A DNA stretch of 16,545 bases, from positions 1-16,545 of the forward strand of contig CAXDRM010000023.1 in assembly GCA_963991775.1 (NCBI GenBank). The letters run 5' to 3'. Shown piece by piece: positions 1 through 7,453 of the stretch; within the stretch, counting starts at the first letter, position 1, and every line of letters starts with the position of its first letter. Below the pieces are notes generated by a model, which searched no databases, was not told where the DNA came from, and saw nothing but the letters and a program-made list of their open reading frames with translations. The DNA is from CAXDRM01 sp963991775. Its GTDB lineage: Bacteria; Pseudomonadota; Alphaproteobacteria; Rickettsiales; JABIRX01. The position numbers and the translations under genes are program-made.

Positions 1-591
1 CAATATTGGTTTTGATAGTTTTTACCTTAGGATCATTTGGAGCAGACATAGTATCTCTAAAATTTACAAAAGTCATAATTTCAAAACCAGGCCATTTTTC
101 TTTTATTGTTTCTCTAATAATATCTAAGGCTTCATACTCAGCATCACCATAATCTTCAAGGCCTCTAACATTTAAATACATATCTATCATAGATGGTAAC
201 TTATCTTTTGCTTGATCACACTGTTGTTGCAGAATATGAAGGGCTTTTTTTATATCATTATAACTATTTGTATTAAATGTGCTTTCGGCAAATTTACGAA
301 CATTGCCATTCTCTTCATGCAACATAAGGAATGAATATTTTGGCTGACTAATATCTGTATTTAGATGGGTTTGTTGGCCACCGTAAAACTCTTCATGATA
401 TTTAAAAGATATTCTGTTAAAGGGTGTAAACTTAATGTGTGGCGATTTTGTTGATTTTCCTTTGCTAATTTTTCTGCATGAGAAATTTGTTTAGTATCTT
501 CGGGCTTTGCTGCTTTGGCTGCAATATCAGCAGGAATATCTCCTTTTCTCTTTTTACCGATAGTTTGCGGTAATTCTTGTATATCTTTCAT
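1..591 (-). pseudogene. Unknown protein gene, frameshifted, runs off the left edge
   Basis: I do not recognise this protein. Reading starts at ATG 591, behind a purine-rich AGAGGTAGAGAG stretch, and gives 76 lysine-rich, probably soluble residues (MKDIQELPQTIGKKRKGDIP...) before a stop at 361-363. A second minus-strand frame is open from about 490 to the window edge and also reads like protein (GGQQTHLNTDISQPKYSF, then LNVRGLEDYGDAEYEALD). It has no good start of its own before an internal ATG at 325. The two join naturally if one base is missing near the A run at 445-448, so that ENQQN continues as KSPHIKFTPF. I therefore call one gene broken by a single-base frameshift, or a sequencing error. 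Two overlapping genes are less likely. A good promoter lies upstream at 647-675, so the break may be recent. The C-terminus is outside the window. Confidence 0.55.
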
Positions 592-646
592 ATCTCTCTA
601 CCTCTAATTTCTCTCTCATTACATGTCATCTCTCTAAAGAGGCTGT

Positions 647-675
647 ATTATAACATAAAATTGGACTAGCTCCAA
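647..675 (-). promoter_or_regulatory. Sigma70-type promoter for the frameshifted gene
   Basis: On the minus strand TTGGAG (675-670) and TATAAT (652-647) are separated by 17 bp, ahead of the start codon at 591. The -35 overlaps a small inverted repeat, TTGGA-N5-TCCAA (661-675). The -10 is a perfect consensus. Confidence 0.5.
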
Positions 676-790
676 CAACCTATACTTGTATTTACAGGAA
701 AGTTTCGGGCTAATAAAACCTCTGAATGAATTTGGTGATTTTTTTTGATTTATAGGAGATGGTAAAAAGAACAAAATATAGAATTAGTCC

Positions 791-1768
791 TTACAATGCA
801 GTTTCAGATACAGCACCATTTTGAAAGATTAAACCATTAGCACGATCTTGTTTTAGTAGATAAGGTCCGTCAAGATCAGCAAAATCTGCCAGCTGAGCTA
901 GATAATAAGCTGGCCTAATACTTAAAGAGCTACTAACCATACAACCAACCATAACTTTAAAATTTTGTTCTTTAGCTGCTTTATATAACTTTAGAGCTTC
1001 AGTTAAACCACCAGTTTTATCTAATTTTATGTTAACCATATTATATTTACCCTTCAGCTTCTCTAGATCTTGGCTAGTATGACATGATTCATCTGCGCAA
1101 AAATTGGTGAATTTCTCGGTTTTTTCAAGAAAATGATCATTCTTAGCAGGAAAGGGTTGCTCAATGATTTCTATCTTTAAAGCTTTACATAATTTAGTAT
1201 AAGCCAGCATATCTTCCATACGCCATGCCTCATTTGCATCAATGACTAATTGCGCATCAGGAACTGCCTTTCTAATCTTATTAAGCCTTTCATCATCAAA
1301 ACCATCACCAGCTAATTTTATTTTAAAAATCTTAAAGCCGACTTTAGTTTGCTCTACAGCTTCTTGCTGCATTTGCTGAGGCTCATCAATTACTAAAGTA
1401 TATGGAATGCTCAGTTTTTTAGGAGCAGGTAATCCAGCTAATTGCCATAAGGGTAAGTTTTTTTGCTTTGCTTCTAAATCCCATAAAGCTAAATCAACAG
1501 CATTACGCGCACTGCCTGCTGGCATAATTTTTTGTAGCTCAGCTCTTGTGCAGCCTTCCTCTATAGCCCGACGTGCTGCTTCAATTTGGCGTATTGTAGA
1601 TGAGGTTGTTTCATGATATCTAGGATAAGGGTAACCTTCACCTTCACCAGTAATTCCATTTTCAGTAATTGCCACATAAACTAGATAGCTATCATTGCGT
1701 GAGCCATGTGCTATATTAAAAGCTTTTTTAAGAGGAAAAATTTCTTTTTTTACGGTTAATTGGCGCAT
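791..1768 (-). CDS. dgcA: Enolase-superfamily epimerase/racemase, DgcA-like or L-Ala-D/L-Glu epimerase
   Basis: This 325-residue protein belongs to the muconate-lactonizing/dipeptide-epimerase branch of the enolase superfamily. The acid-base lysines are visible as KIK (K149, K151) and as K248 in VNIKLDK. The Mg ligands are D177 (VIDANE), E203 (IIEQPF) and D226 (CADES). A D-L-D motif at 298-300 matches the DxD that binds the dipeptide amino group in L-Ala-D/L-Glu epimerases. Homologues paired with a DUF1611 protein are called DgcA and reported to racemise N-acetyl-D-glutamate. The start overlaps the end of the upstream dgcN-like gene by 13 bp, so the two are probably translationally coupled. 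Which substrate is used, muropeptide-derived L-Ala-D-Glu or N-acetyl-D-Glu, cannot be settled from sequence. Length and all catalytic residues look intact. Confidence 0.85.
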   Translation of the reverse strand: MRQLTVKKEIFPLKKAFNIAHGSRNDSYLVYVAITENGITGEGEGYPYPRYHETTSSTIRQIEAARRAIEEGCTRAELQKIMPAGSARNAVDLALWDLEAKQKNLPLWQLAGLPAPKKLSIPYTLVIDEPQQMQQEAVEQTKVGFKIFKIKLAGDGFDDERLNKIRKAVPDAQLVIDANEAWRMEDMLAYTKLCKALKIEIIEQPFPAKNDHFLEKTEKFTNFCADESCHTSQDLEKLKGKYNMVNIKLDKTGGLTEALKLYKAAKEQNFKVMVGCMVSSSLSIRPAYYLAQLADFADLDGPYLLKQDRANGLIFQNGAVSETAL

Positions 1769-2763
1769 ATCTTATTAATAATCTCAGTTACATCATCTAA
1801 AGCTGGGTCACAAACAGGAAGACCAGTTTTCTCTATAATTTTATTGCGATAAATTTCCCATTCAGTTTTAGGCATTTTGCTACTATTTATACAAATTCCA
1901 GCAATTTTGATTTGCGGATTAGTTAAACGACCTAATTGTAAATTAAGCTCTATAGCTTCTTGCAAATCAGCTAATGGATAATCGGGTAAATGTCTAATAT
2001 GCGGACGAGTAGGGTCATGACACATAATTAAGTAATCCGCCTGTGCACCATGTAATAAGCCTAAACTTACTCCAGCAAAAGAAGGGTGGTAAAGTGAACC
2101 TTGACCCTCAATAATGTCAAACATATCTGCTTGGTTGCTAAGCAGATTTTCAATGCTGCCAGAAATAAAATCCGCCGGCACTGCATCTACTGCAATACCC
2201 GAGCCAGCTATCAAAATACCGGTTTGACCAGTGGCAATAAAATTAGTTTTTTTGCCAATTTTATTTAGAGCATCTGTGATTTTTAAAGAGCTATACATTT
2301 TACCTGAAGAACAATCTGTTCCTACAGTAAGAATTTTTGTGCCTAATTTAGGAGAACCAGTTGCAGTTTTTAATTCACCAGAAAAATGTCTGACATTATG
2401 TAATTTTACCTGATATTTTTGTGCTGCTGCTGCAATTTGCGGTTCTGCTTCTAATTTACTATGCATGCCGCTCGCAATATCAAAGCCCAATTCAATAGCT
2501 TGTAAAATAGTATCTAACCATTCTGCGGCAATATAGCCACCGCTATTTGCTACACCAATTACTAAAGTTTGGGCACCTTGCTCTTTTGCAGCTGTTAAAG
2601 ATAGTTCAGGGTATTTTTCTAGTCTAAAATTTGCTTGTGCTAATTTAAGATAACCTACAACTTCATCAGGGCAGAAGCTGGCAATACCAGATGCAGTTTT
2701 AGCATCTAGCTCATTTTGTGCATTACCTAAAAATAATAAATAAGGCTTCTTTATATTTAGCAT
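1756..2763 (-). CDS. dgcN: DUF1611 family protein, DgcN-like (D-glutamate N-acetyltransferase family)
   Basis: This 335-residue protein has the DUF1611 two-part layout. A Rossmann-like N-terminal half runs to about residue 135 (TLVIGVANSGG near 66-76). A P-loop-type C-terminal half follows, with GTDCSSGK at 148-155 acting as Walker A and the strongly conserved-looking EGQGSLYHPSFAGVSLG at 219-235. Family knowledge: DgcN is described as a D-glutamate N-acetyltransferase whose product is racemised by the partner DgcA, allowing D-Glu to be used as L-Glu. Older annotation is simply NAD-dependent epimerase or DUF1611. The next gene starts inside its last codons, which fits a two-gene operon. The start at ATG 2763 fits the family N-terminus (KKPYLLFLGNA). 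Function is inferred from family and pairing. Confidence 0.8.
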   Translation of the reverse strand: MLNIKKPYLLFLGNAQNELDAKTASGIASFCPDEVVGYLKLAQANFRLEKYPELSLTAAKEQGAQTLVIGVANSGGYIAAEWLDTILQAIELGFDIASGMHSKLEAEPQIAAAAQKYQVKLHNVRHFSGELKTATGSPKLGTKILTVGTDCSSGKMYSSLKITDALNKIGKKTNFIATGQTGILIAGSGIAVDAVPADFISGSIENLLSNQADMFDIIEGQGSLYHPSFAGVSLGLLHGAQADYLIMCHDPTRPHIRHLPDYPLADLQEAIELNLQLGRLTNPQIKIAGICINSSKMPKTEWEIYRNKIIEKTGLPVCDPALDDVTEIINKICAN

Positions 2764-2890
2764 ATTTTCCAGACCAATATGCTTTAAATATAAATAGCTG
2801 CATTAATAAGATGCAAGCGCTTTTTAGAAAAAGGAGCAATTTACAACCTAAGGTTGACGGATCGCAAAAGATTGATTTTTGCCTAGATTT

Positions 2891-3241
2891 TTAGTTTTGT
2901 GTAGCTTTAGCAACTATAGCTTTAAATGCTACAGGATCATTAATAGCTAACTCAGAAAGCTGCTTACGATCTAGCTGAATATTTGCTTTTTTTAGGCCAC
3001 CAATAAATTTTGAATAGGTAACTCCTTCAGCACGCACAGCTGCGTTGATTCTTTGAATCCACAAGCTTCTGAAATCTCTTTTTTTATTACGACGATCGCG
3101 ATAAGCATATTGTAGAGCTTTTTCTACTCTTTCGATTGCTATTCTGAAACAATTTTTTGCTCTGCCTCGGTAACCTTTAGCAAGATTTAGAATTTTTTTA
3201 TGTCTTTTACTTTTGGTAACGCCTCTTTTTACGTGAGCCAT
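2891..3241 (-). CDS. rplT: 50S ribosomal protein L20
   Basis: The 116-residue product is a full-length bL20, which binds 23S rRNA early in large-subunit assembly. The basic N-terminal arm (MAHVKRGVTKSKRHKKIL, with AKGYRGRAKNCFRIA) and the globular domain motifs (YRDRRNKKRDFRSLWIQRINAA and SKFIGGLKKA) are all present. It lies 19 bp behind rpmI, as in most bacteria, and shares its promoter. In many bacteria L20 represses an infC-rpmI-rplT operon by binding the leader. Here infC is not adjacent, so that circuit is either absent or acts on a short leader in front of rpmI. Confidence 0.98.
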   Translation of the reverse strand: MAHVKRGVTKSKRHKKILNLAKGYRGRAKNCFRIAIERVEKALQYAYRDRRNKKRDFRSLWIQRINAAVRAEGVTYSKFIGGLKKANIQLDRKQLSELAINDPVAFKAIVAKATQN

Positions 3242-3260
3242 AAGATCCTCTTAATTTTTA

Positions 3261-3464
3261 TTATGCGTAAGGTAGAAATTGCTTAACAATTTTAGCATCA
3301 GCATCACAAAGGGTAGTAGTACCTCTAAGATCTCTGATTGCTTCTTTGCTTCTTTTTCTCATATTATGTTTTTTGCCAGCTTGACCTGCTACAACTGCGC
3401 CAGATTTTCTTACTTTAAATCTTTTTTTTGCGCCAGATTTTGTTTTTAATTTTGTTTTTGCCAT
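3261..3464 (-). CDS. rpmI: 50S ribosomal protein L35
   Basis: The 67-residue, very basic product is bL35: MAKTKLKTKSGAKKRFKVRK, the central KKHNMRKRSKEAIRDLRG and a C-terminus ending KQFLPYA. Length is normal. It is the first gene of an rpmI-rplT pair that follows dnaX by 58 bp. A promoter at 3492-3519 and an AAAGAG Shine-Dalgarno sit in that gap. The usual upstream partner infC is missing at this locus. Confidence 0.97.
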   Translation of the reverse strand: MAKTKLKTKSGAKKRFKVRKSGAVVAGQAGKKHNMRKRSKEAIRDLRGTTTLCDADAKIVKQFLPYA

Positions 3465-3491
3465 TCTAAACTCTTTAAAAAGAAGAGCTAT

Positions 3492-3519
3492 AATATAGGG
3501 GCAAATTCACAAGATGCAA
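3492..3519 (-). promoter_or_regulatory. Promoter of rpmI-rplT
   Basis: On the minus strand TTGCAT (3519-3514) and TATATT (3497-3492) lie 16 bp apart, inside the 58-bp gap between the dnaX stop and the rpmI start. This would give the ribosomal pair independent transcription, with a leader of only about 20 nt. Confidence 0.5.
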
Positions 3520-3522
3520 CAA

Positions 3523-5120
3523 TTAATCAGAGATTTTTGCTTCAGGATAATATTTCAAAATAGTTTGAAACTCTGCGCTTTCTGCGAACTGAGCTTTTAA
3601 CTCATTATGAGCTGCAGTTTCTTGATCATCTATAGATAAATTTACTGGTTGGTGCAGATTAAGCACAATTTGCCAATTTTCACCAAAAAACTCTATTGCT
3701 TTATCTTTAACATTATTAATAAAATTTTCTGGTACAGTGATGAGCTGATTAAGAATAACTTTAGTGCCGGCAAATTCTTGCAAGGCTACATTATTTTTTA
3801 ATAGATTATAAAGTAGCGGTTCTCTGGTAGAAAAAGCCTCAACAAATTCGTTAAAATCACTTGGTTGAGCTTGGTTAATTGCAGGTGCATTATCTGCTGC
3901 TATTGTATCAGGCTCAGCAGTAACTTCTGTCTCACTTTCAATTAAGAAGCTTTTTTTTTTAAGGTAGCACTATCTAGCTGTGTAATAGTTTTAGCTAAAT
4001 CAGCCTGTGGTGCTAAATGAGCAATTCTGATCAGGATCATCTCTAAAGCTTGAATTTGGTTAGGGCTGTGATTAACTTCACTTGCCGCTTTAAGTAGCAT
4101 TTGCCAGATAGTATTAGTGACACTAATTGAGATTTGTCCAGCTAGTATTTTGATTTCTTCCTCGATTTTGCTGCTTAATTTGATCTCTTTAAAAGCATCA
4201 CCTAGGATAATAGCCTTACTTGCTAAATAGGTGATTTCTAATAAATCATTTAAAATATTTTTTACTTCAGAGCCTGCAGAATAAATTTCATGTAAAATAT
4301 TGAGTACTTCTTTAATCTCGCCAGCAAGTAGTTTTTTATATAATTCTAAACTAGCTGCAATACCTGAAAAACCAAGGGCAGTACGAATCTCTTCAGCAGT
4401 TAAATTATTTTTGGTAACTAGGCGCATTTGGTCCAGAATCGAAAGACTATCACGCACCGAACCACCTGCTAAATTAGCAATAGTTTGTAAGGCATCATCA
4501 GCATATTTAATATCTTCATTTTCACAAATATGTTTAAGATGACCAACCAGATCTTCATTGGTAACTCTTCTTAAATCAAAACGCTGACAACGCGATAAAA
4601 TTGTTAAAGGAATTTTACGAATCTCTGTAGTAGCAAAAATAAATTTTACATGTTCTGGGGGCTCTTCCAAAGTTTTAAGTAGCGCATTAAAAGCGCTATT
4701 GGAAAGCATATGCACCTCATCAATAATATAGATTTTATAACGTGCTAAAGAAGGTGTATAATTAGCATTAGTGATAATTTCACGCATATCATCTACACCA
4801 GTTTTACTAGCTGCGTCAATTTCGAGAATATCAGGATGATTATCATTTAATACTCCTTGGCAATTAGCACATTTTAAACAAGGCTCTAATTGTGAGTTTT
4901 TTTGTTGGCCATCTTCACCTAAACAATTAAGGGCCATAGCAATGATACGTGCTGTGGTAGTTTTACCCACACCACGAATGCCAGTAAGTAAAAAAGCATG
5001 AGCTACTTGATCAGTTTTGATAGCATTTTGTAAAGTATCCACCAAATATTTTTGCCCGATTAAATCAGCAAATTTTTGAGGACGATAGGTTCTAGCAAAA
5101 ACTTTATATGGTTGATTCAT
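3523..5120 (-). CDS. dnaX: DNA polymerase III subunits gamma/tau, with -1 frameshift for tau
   Basis: This is the clamp-loader ATPase of the replicative polymerase. Frame 0 from ATG 5120 gives 392 residues, ending at 3942. It holds the N-terminal YRPQKFADLIGQ, Walker A GIRGVGKTT at 47-55, zinc-binding Cys 66, 81, 84 and 87, Walker B YIIDEVHML at 131-139, and the sensor motif ATTEIRKIPLTILSRCQRF. Just before the stop comes a run of ten A (3960-3951), read L-K-K-K then A-S-stop. Moving to the -1 frame there continues for 142 more residues (SFLIESETEVTAEP... to EAKISD), ending at 3523. That gives a tau of about 532 residues whose tail (FVEAFSTREPLLYNLLKNN, LNLHQPVNLSIDD) looks like the tau C-terminal domain. 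The frame 0 product would be gamma. The A10 site sits at the expected gamma/tau boundary, so recoding is more likely than damage. A promoter lies at 5144-5171. Confidence 0.93.
3951..3960 (-). promoter_or_regulatory. A10 slippery site in dnaX (gamma/tau recoding)
   Basis: Ten consecutive A on the coding strand follow the codons ACC TT. In frame 0 a stop appears two codons later (GCT TCT TAA). In the -1 frame the tau tail is open. Runs of this kind support transcriptional slippage (as in Thermus dnaX) or -1 ribosomal slippage (A-AAA-AAG type in E. coli). I see only a weak downstream stem (CTTCT with AGAAG), which favours polymerase slippage. Confidence 0.8.
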
Positions 5121-5143
5121 TTCTACATTTAATAAGGAATCAG

Positions 5144-5171
5144 ATTATATTGCTAGTACCATTAATGTCGA
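5144..5171 (-). promoter_or_regulatory. Promoter of dnaX
   Basis: On the minus strand TCGACA (5171-5166; five of six match TTGACA) and a perfect TATAAT (5149-5144) are 16 bp apart, giving a leader of about 15-20 nt before ATG 5120. The -35 lies 8 bp from the -35 of the divergent ffs promoter. Confidence 0.55.
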
Positions 5172-5179
5172 GAATCTTC

Positions 5180-5208
5180 TTGTAAATCTTGAGGCTGTTG
5201 TTTAAAAT
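5180..5208 (+). promoter_or_regulatory. Promoter of ffs
   Basis: TTGTAA (5180-5185) and TAAAAT (5203-5208) are spaced by 17 bp. The expected start point, about 7 nt downstream near 5215, agrees with the 5' end of the SRP RNA terminal stem at 5217. Confidence 0.5.
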
Positions 5209-5216
5209 AACTCACC

Positions 5217-5301
5217 GTAAGGGAGAGGCAGGGTTTCATGATTAATTAGTCAGGTTCGAAAGAAAGCAGCTAGGGTTTTAAAGCACTGGGTTCCCCCTTA
5301 C
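5217..5301 (+). ncRNA. ffs: Signal recognition particle RNA (4.5S type)
   Basis: This is the RNA core of the signal recognition particle, which binds Ffh and targets nascent membrane proteins. The conserved hairpin is at 5250-5275: GTCAGGTTCGAAAGAAAGC followed by AGCT, matching the bacterial GGTCAGGTCCGGAAGGAAGCAGCC core. Tip stem pairs UCC/GGA of E. coli are replaced by UUC/GAA, capped by a GAAA tetraloop. This is a compensated change that keeps a GNRA loop. The molecule closes with a 7-bp terminal stem, GTAAGGG (5217-5223) with CCCTTAC (5295-5301). At about 85 nt it is a short, Alu-less bacterial form. It lies divergent to dnaX; SRP RNA next to dnaX is common in bacteria. The exact ends are inferred from the stem. 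Confidence 0.9.
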
Positions 5302-5302
5302 A

Positions 5303-5471
5303 CTAATTCTTCCTATTTTTGGCTATTTCTGAAACAAATTTAGCTTTGCTAAATTATGTTTCAGCAGAGTAACGAAATTATCTTTTTATCTTGCGGTTAC
5401 GTATTATCTATACGCGCCCTTATCTAAAAAGATAAGTTTCGTTAAAATAGCCTAAAACTAGGAAGAATTAG
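5303..5471. repeat. Nested palindromic element 1 (MITE-like)
   Basis: Imperfect inverted arms of about 27 bp, 5303-5329 (CTAATTCTTCCTATTTTTGG...) and 5444-5471, enclose two further palindromes. The first is a hairpin at 5331-5362, GAAAC-a-AATTTAGC-ttt-GCTAAATT-at-GTTTC. The second is a nested pair at 5371-5392 and 5420-5443 (AACGAAA...TATCTTTTTA with its complement) around a core TTACGTATTATCTATACG. No protein is encoded. It starts 2 bp after ffs and could also stop ffs transcription. The same hairpin and core recur at 10045-10160. Confidence 0.75.
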
Positions 5472-5624
5472 ATACTCTCAGAAAACAACTCCGCTGCTCG
5501 ATTTGAGCATTCAACAAAATTTTCTAAAAACCCTTAACAGCTAATTACCCAAACTTAATTTGATCTTTACTAAGAATATCAGAATATTCGCCAATAGTAA
5601 TTAATTACAAATAAGTTTTATAAG
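5472..5624. other. Spacer with a short fragment of the palindromic family
   Basis: No gene is visible. Bases 5488-5506 (ACTCCGCTGCTCGATTTGA) match 9769-9787 of element 2 at 16 of 19 positions, and TGCTC-N5-GAGCA makes a small hairpin near 5496-5510. The AT-rich remainder should hold the promoter of the next gene, but I see no convincing -35/-10 pair. Confidence 0.4.
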
Positions 5625-6104
5625 ATGATAAAAATTATAGCAAAAATATCATTTATTGTAGCAGCATTTACAACATTAACCGCTTTTTTCTATATTAGCC
5701 CGCCCTTTAAATCTTCTAAACTATTTAAAGAATTGCCCGATGATAGCAAAATAATCATCGCCGTCACTCACGTGCAATTGGCGCAGGATAAAAAACAAAA
5801 TAAAATATTTTGGCAAAATACAACACGTGTAACTGATTCACTGCCAACTAATAAAGGCTATTTGGGACATGATATTAGAAAAAAAATATTTATTAATGAA
5901 GGTTGGACTCTCACTATTTGGACAGATGAAGATGCTCTAGAAAATTTTGTATATGGTAAAGTTCATGCACAAGCAATGCAACAAAGCTTGCCAGCAGTAA
6001 AAGAAGCAAGATTTGTTCGCTTTACAAGAAGAGTAAAAGATATACCTTTGTCGTGGCAACAAGTTGAAAAAATTATGCAGCAGCAAGGTCGCAAATTATA
6101 TTAG
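5625..6104 (+). CDS. Membrane-anchored protein resembling dimeric alpha/beta-barrel (ABM/DUF3291-like) proteins
   Basis: This 159-residue protein is not firmly recognised. Residues 5-25 (IAKISFIVAAFTTLTAFFYI) form one hydrophobic segment, an uncleaved anchor or signal peptide with no lipobox. The rest is soluble. The stretch GWTLTIWTDEDALENFVYG followed by HAQAMQQSLPAVKEARFVRF resembles small ferredoxin-like monooxygenase-fold (ABM, DUF3291) proteins, where a W-x-D/S-x-x-x-L-x-x-F-x-x-x-x-x-H pattern packs a heme or organic ligand site. The match is by eye only and no catalytic claim is made. It stands alone on the plus strand, 94 bp ahead of the ankyrin-like gene. The ATG at 5625 gives the natural signal-type N-terminus MIKIIAKISF. 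Confidence 0.6.
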   Translation: MIKIIAKISFIVAAFTTLTAFFYISPPFKSSKLFKELPDDSKIIIAVTHVQLAQDKKQNKIFWQNTTRVTDSLPTNKGYLGHDIRKKIFINEGWTLTIWTDEDALENFVYGKVHAQAMQQSLPAVKEARFVRFTRRVKDIPLSWQQVEKIMQQQGRKLY

Positions 6105-6166
6105 TATCAAGCCTTAAAGGTTTGGTTAAGATAATTTTTCTACTTCTCTTGCAATAAAAAGTATGA

Positions 6167-6172
6167 TATAAT
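6167..6172 (+). promoter_or_regulatory. Possible -10 element for the ankyrin-like gene
   Basis: A perfect TATAAT at 6167-6172 precedes ATG 6199 by 26 bp. No good -35 is found at the right distance (TTGCAA at 6149-6154 is only 12 bp away). A second TATAAT at 6192-6197 abuts the start codon and is probably chance in AT-rich DNA. Confidence 0.3.
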
Positions 6173-6198
6173 ATATCGAAATTTGATGTGTTATAATT

Positions 6199-7440
6199 AT
6201 GCGGAAAAAACATAATTTAAAGAGAGTAGAGGGTTGGCTGCCACTTCCAGTAGTAAAAGAAAATCAAATATTTCAAGCTGCTTCTGATATTAGTGGCCAT
6301 AATCCAATGAGCGACGCTCAACAAGATATTACTATAGAAAGTCCAGAACAACCTAAACGTTTAAAATTATATGGTAAAACTTTAAAAAGGATTTTTGCTG
6401 CAGTTAAGGAAGGGGATGTAAGATCTTTTAATAGCATAATTGAGCCAGTAACGAGATATGATGGGCAAATTATCTATCCTAATAAAAATCCTAATAAAAC
6501 TTCTGAGCCATGGTTAAGTCGAGATATTTCTTCCATAGGAGAGGTAATATATTTTTTGAGAGATTATAGAGATAAAGATGGTAATAATATTTTTCATCTT
6601 GCAGGTTCTGACCACATGGCAGAGCATTTATTAGCTCATGCTTACCAAGATGCCTACAACTCAGTAAATCGCTCTGGAGATAGACCTTTGCATATATATG
6701 CAAGAAAAGGCTATGCAAACACTTTAGTTAATATTTTAAATCAACTTAATACCCGAAGATTTTATCTTGGTGCGGGCAATATTTTTAGTTGCAATAAGGA
6801 TGGTAACACAATTATGCATCTAGCCCTAGATAATAAGAATGATGATCTGGCTAAGTTTTTAGCTCGGTTTGAAACTAAAGATAGAATCAATAGCTGGTTA
6901 GATACTAAATTAATGCAACATATTATAGAATATAGCATGTATGATTTTTTAAAACCTTTGCAAGATTATATATCTCATGAACAAATTGAGCAGATGCTTG
7001 ATCTATCTTTACAAATGCTAGAATTTGATGAAGACATGGTGCGCTTTTTAGCTTTACAAGAATTTACGCAAGATAATCAATTAGATTGGAAGGGATTGGC
7101 ACAATTGCCTAACTTTGATAAATTTATAAGCATGTCTTTAGATGATACTGAAAATAATTTTCTACATCATTTAGTCACAAAAAATGATATAAATTCTATC
7201 CAGCATATTATAGATGTTCTTGATCCTGCTTTAATTACTAAAACAAATCAGCAAAAAATTTCGCCCTTTATACTTGCTAAAAATGATCCAGATAAAGCAG
7301 AAATAAAAAAGCTATTTGTCGCAAGAGCAGCAACAAATATCGCTGAGGAAACAGAGTGCTCCCCAGGCTTTTCTTGGTTATCTTCATTATTTGAGAGAAA
7401 TTCTAGATCGAATCAGGTTGTGGTGCCACAGCTACCTTAG
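6199..7440 (+). CDS. Ankyrin-repeat-like protein, possible secreted effector
   Basis: The 413-residue, charged, soluble-looking protein has degenerate ankyrin repeats. Candidate units are LKRIFAAVKEGDVRSFNSII (62-81), DKDGNNIFHLAGSDHMAEHLL (125-145), NRSGDRPLHIYARKGYANTL (157-176), NKDGNTIMHLALDNKNDDLA (199-218), ENNFLHHLVTKNDINSIQHI (318-337) and a weaker one near 349-373. Each keeps a D/N-G-x-x-x-x-H-L/I-A-like turn and paired helices, but spacing is irregular. A helical stretch without repeats lies at 229-310. There is no signal peptide or membrane segment. Ankyrin proteins of host-associated Rickettsiales are often type IV or type I secreted effectors; that role here is inference. The gene ends 13 bp from the convergent antiporter gene. 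Confidence 0.7.
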   Translation: MRKKHNLKRVEGWLPLPVVKENQIFQAASDISGHNPMSDAQQDITIESPEQPKRLKLYGKTLKRIFAAVKEGDVRSFNSIIEPVTRYDGQIIYPNKNPNKTSEPWLSRDISSIGEVIYFLRDYRDKDGNNIFHLAGSDHMAEHLLAHAYQDAYNSVNRSGDRPLHIYARKGYANTLVNILNQLNTRRFYLGAGNIFSCNKDGNTIMHLALDNKNDDLAKFLARFETKDRINSWLDTKLMQHIIEYSMYDFLKPLQDYISHEQIEQMLDLSLQMLEFDEDMVRFLALQEFTQDNQLDWKGLAQLPNFDKFISMSLDDTENNFLHHLVTKNDINSIQHIIDVLDPALITKTNQQKISPFILAKNDPDKAEIKKLFVARAATNIAEETECSPGFSWLSSLFERNSRSNQVVVPQLP

Positions 7441-7453
7441 AAAGGTTTTTCGC

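Noticed and set aside
3523..3783. Separate small gene downstream of dnaX
   Set aside because: It is continuous, in the -1 frame, with the A10 site and reads as the tau tail; its only start would be an internal TTG.
6149..6172. Complete promoter for the ankyrin-like gene
   Set aside because: TTGCAA and TATAAT are only 12 bp apart; just the -10 is kept as a possible element.
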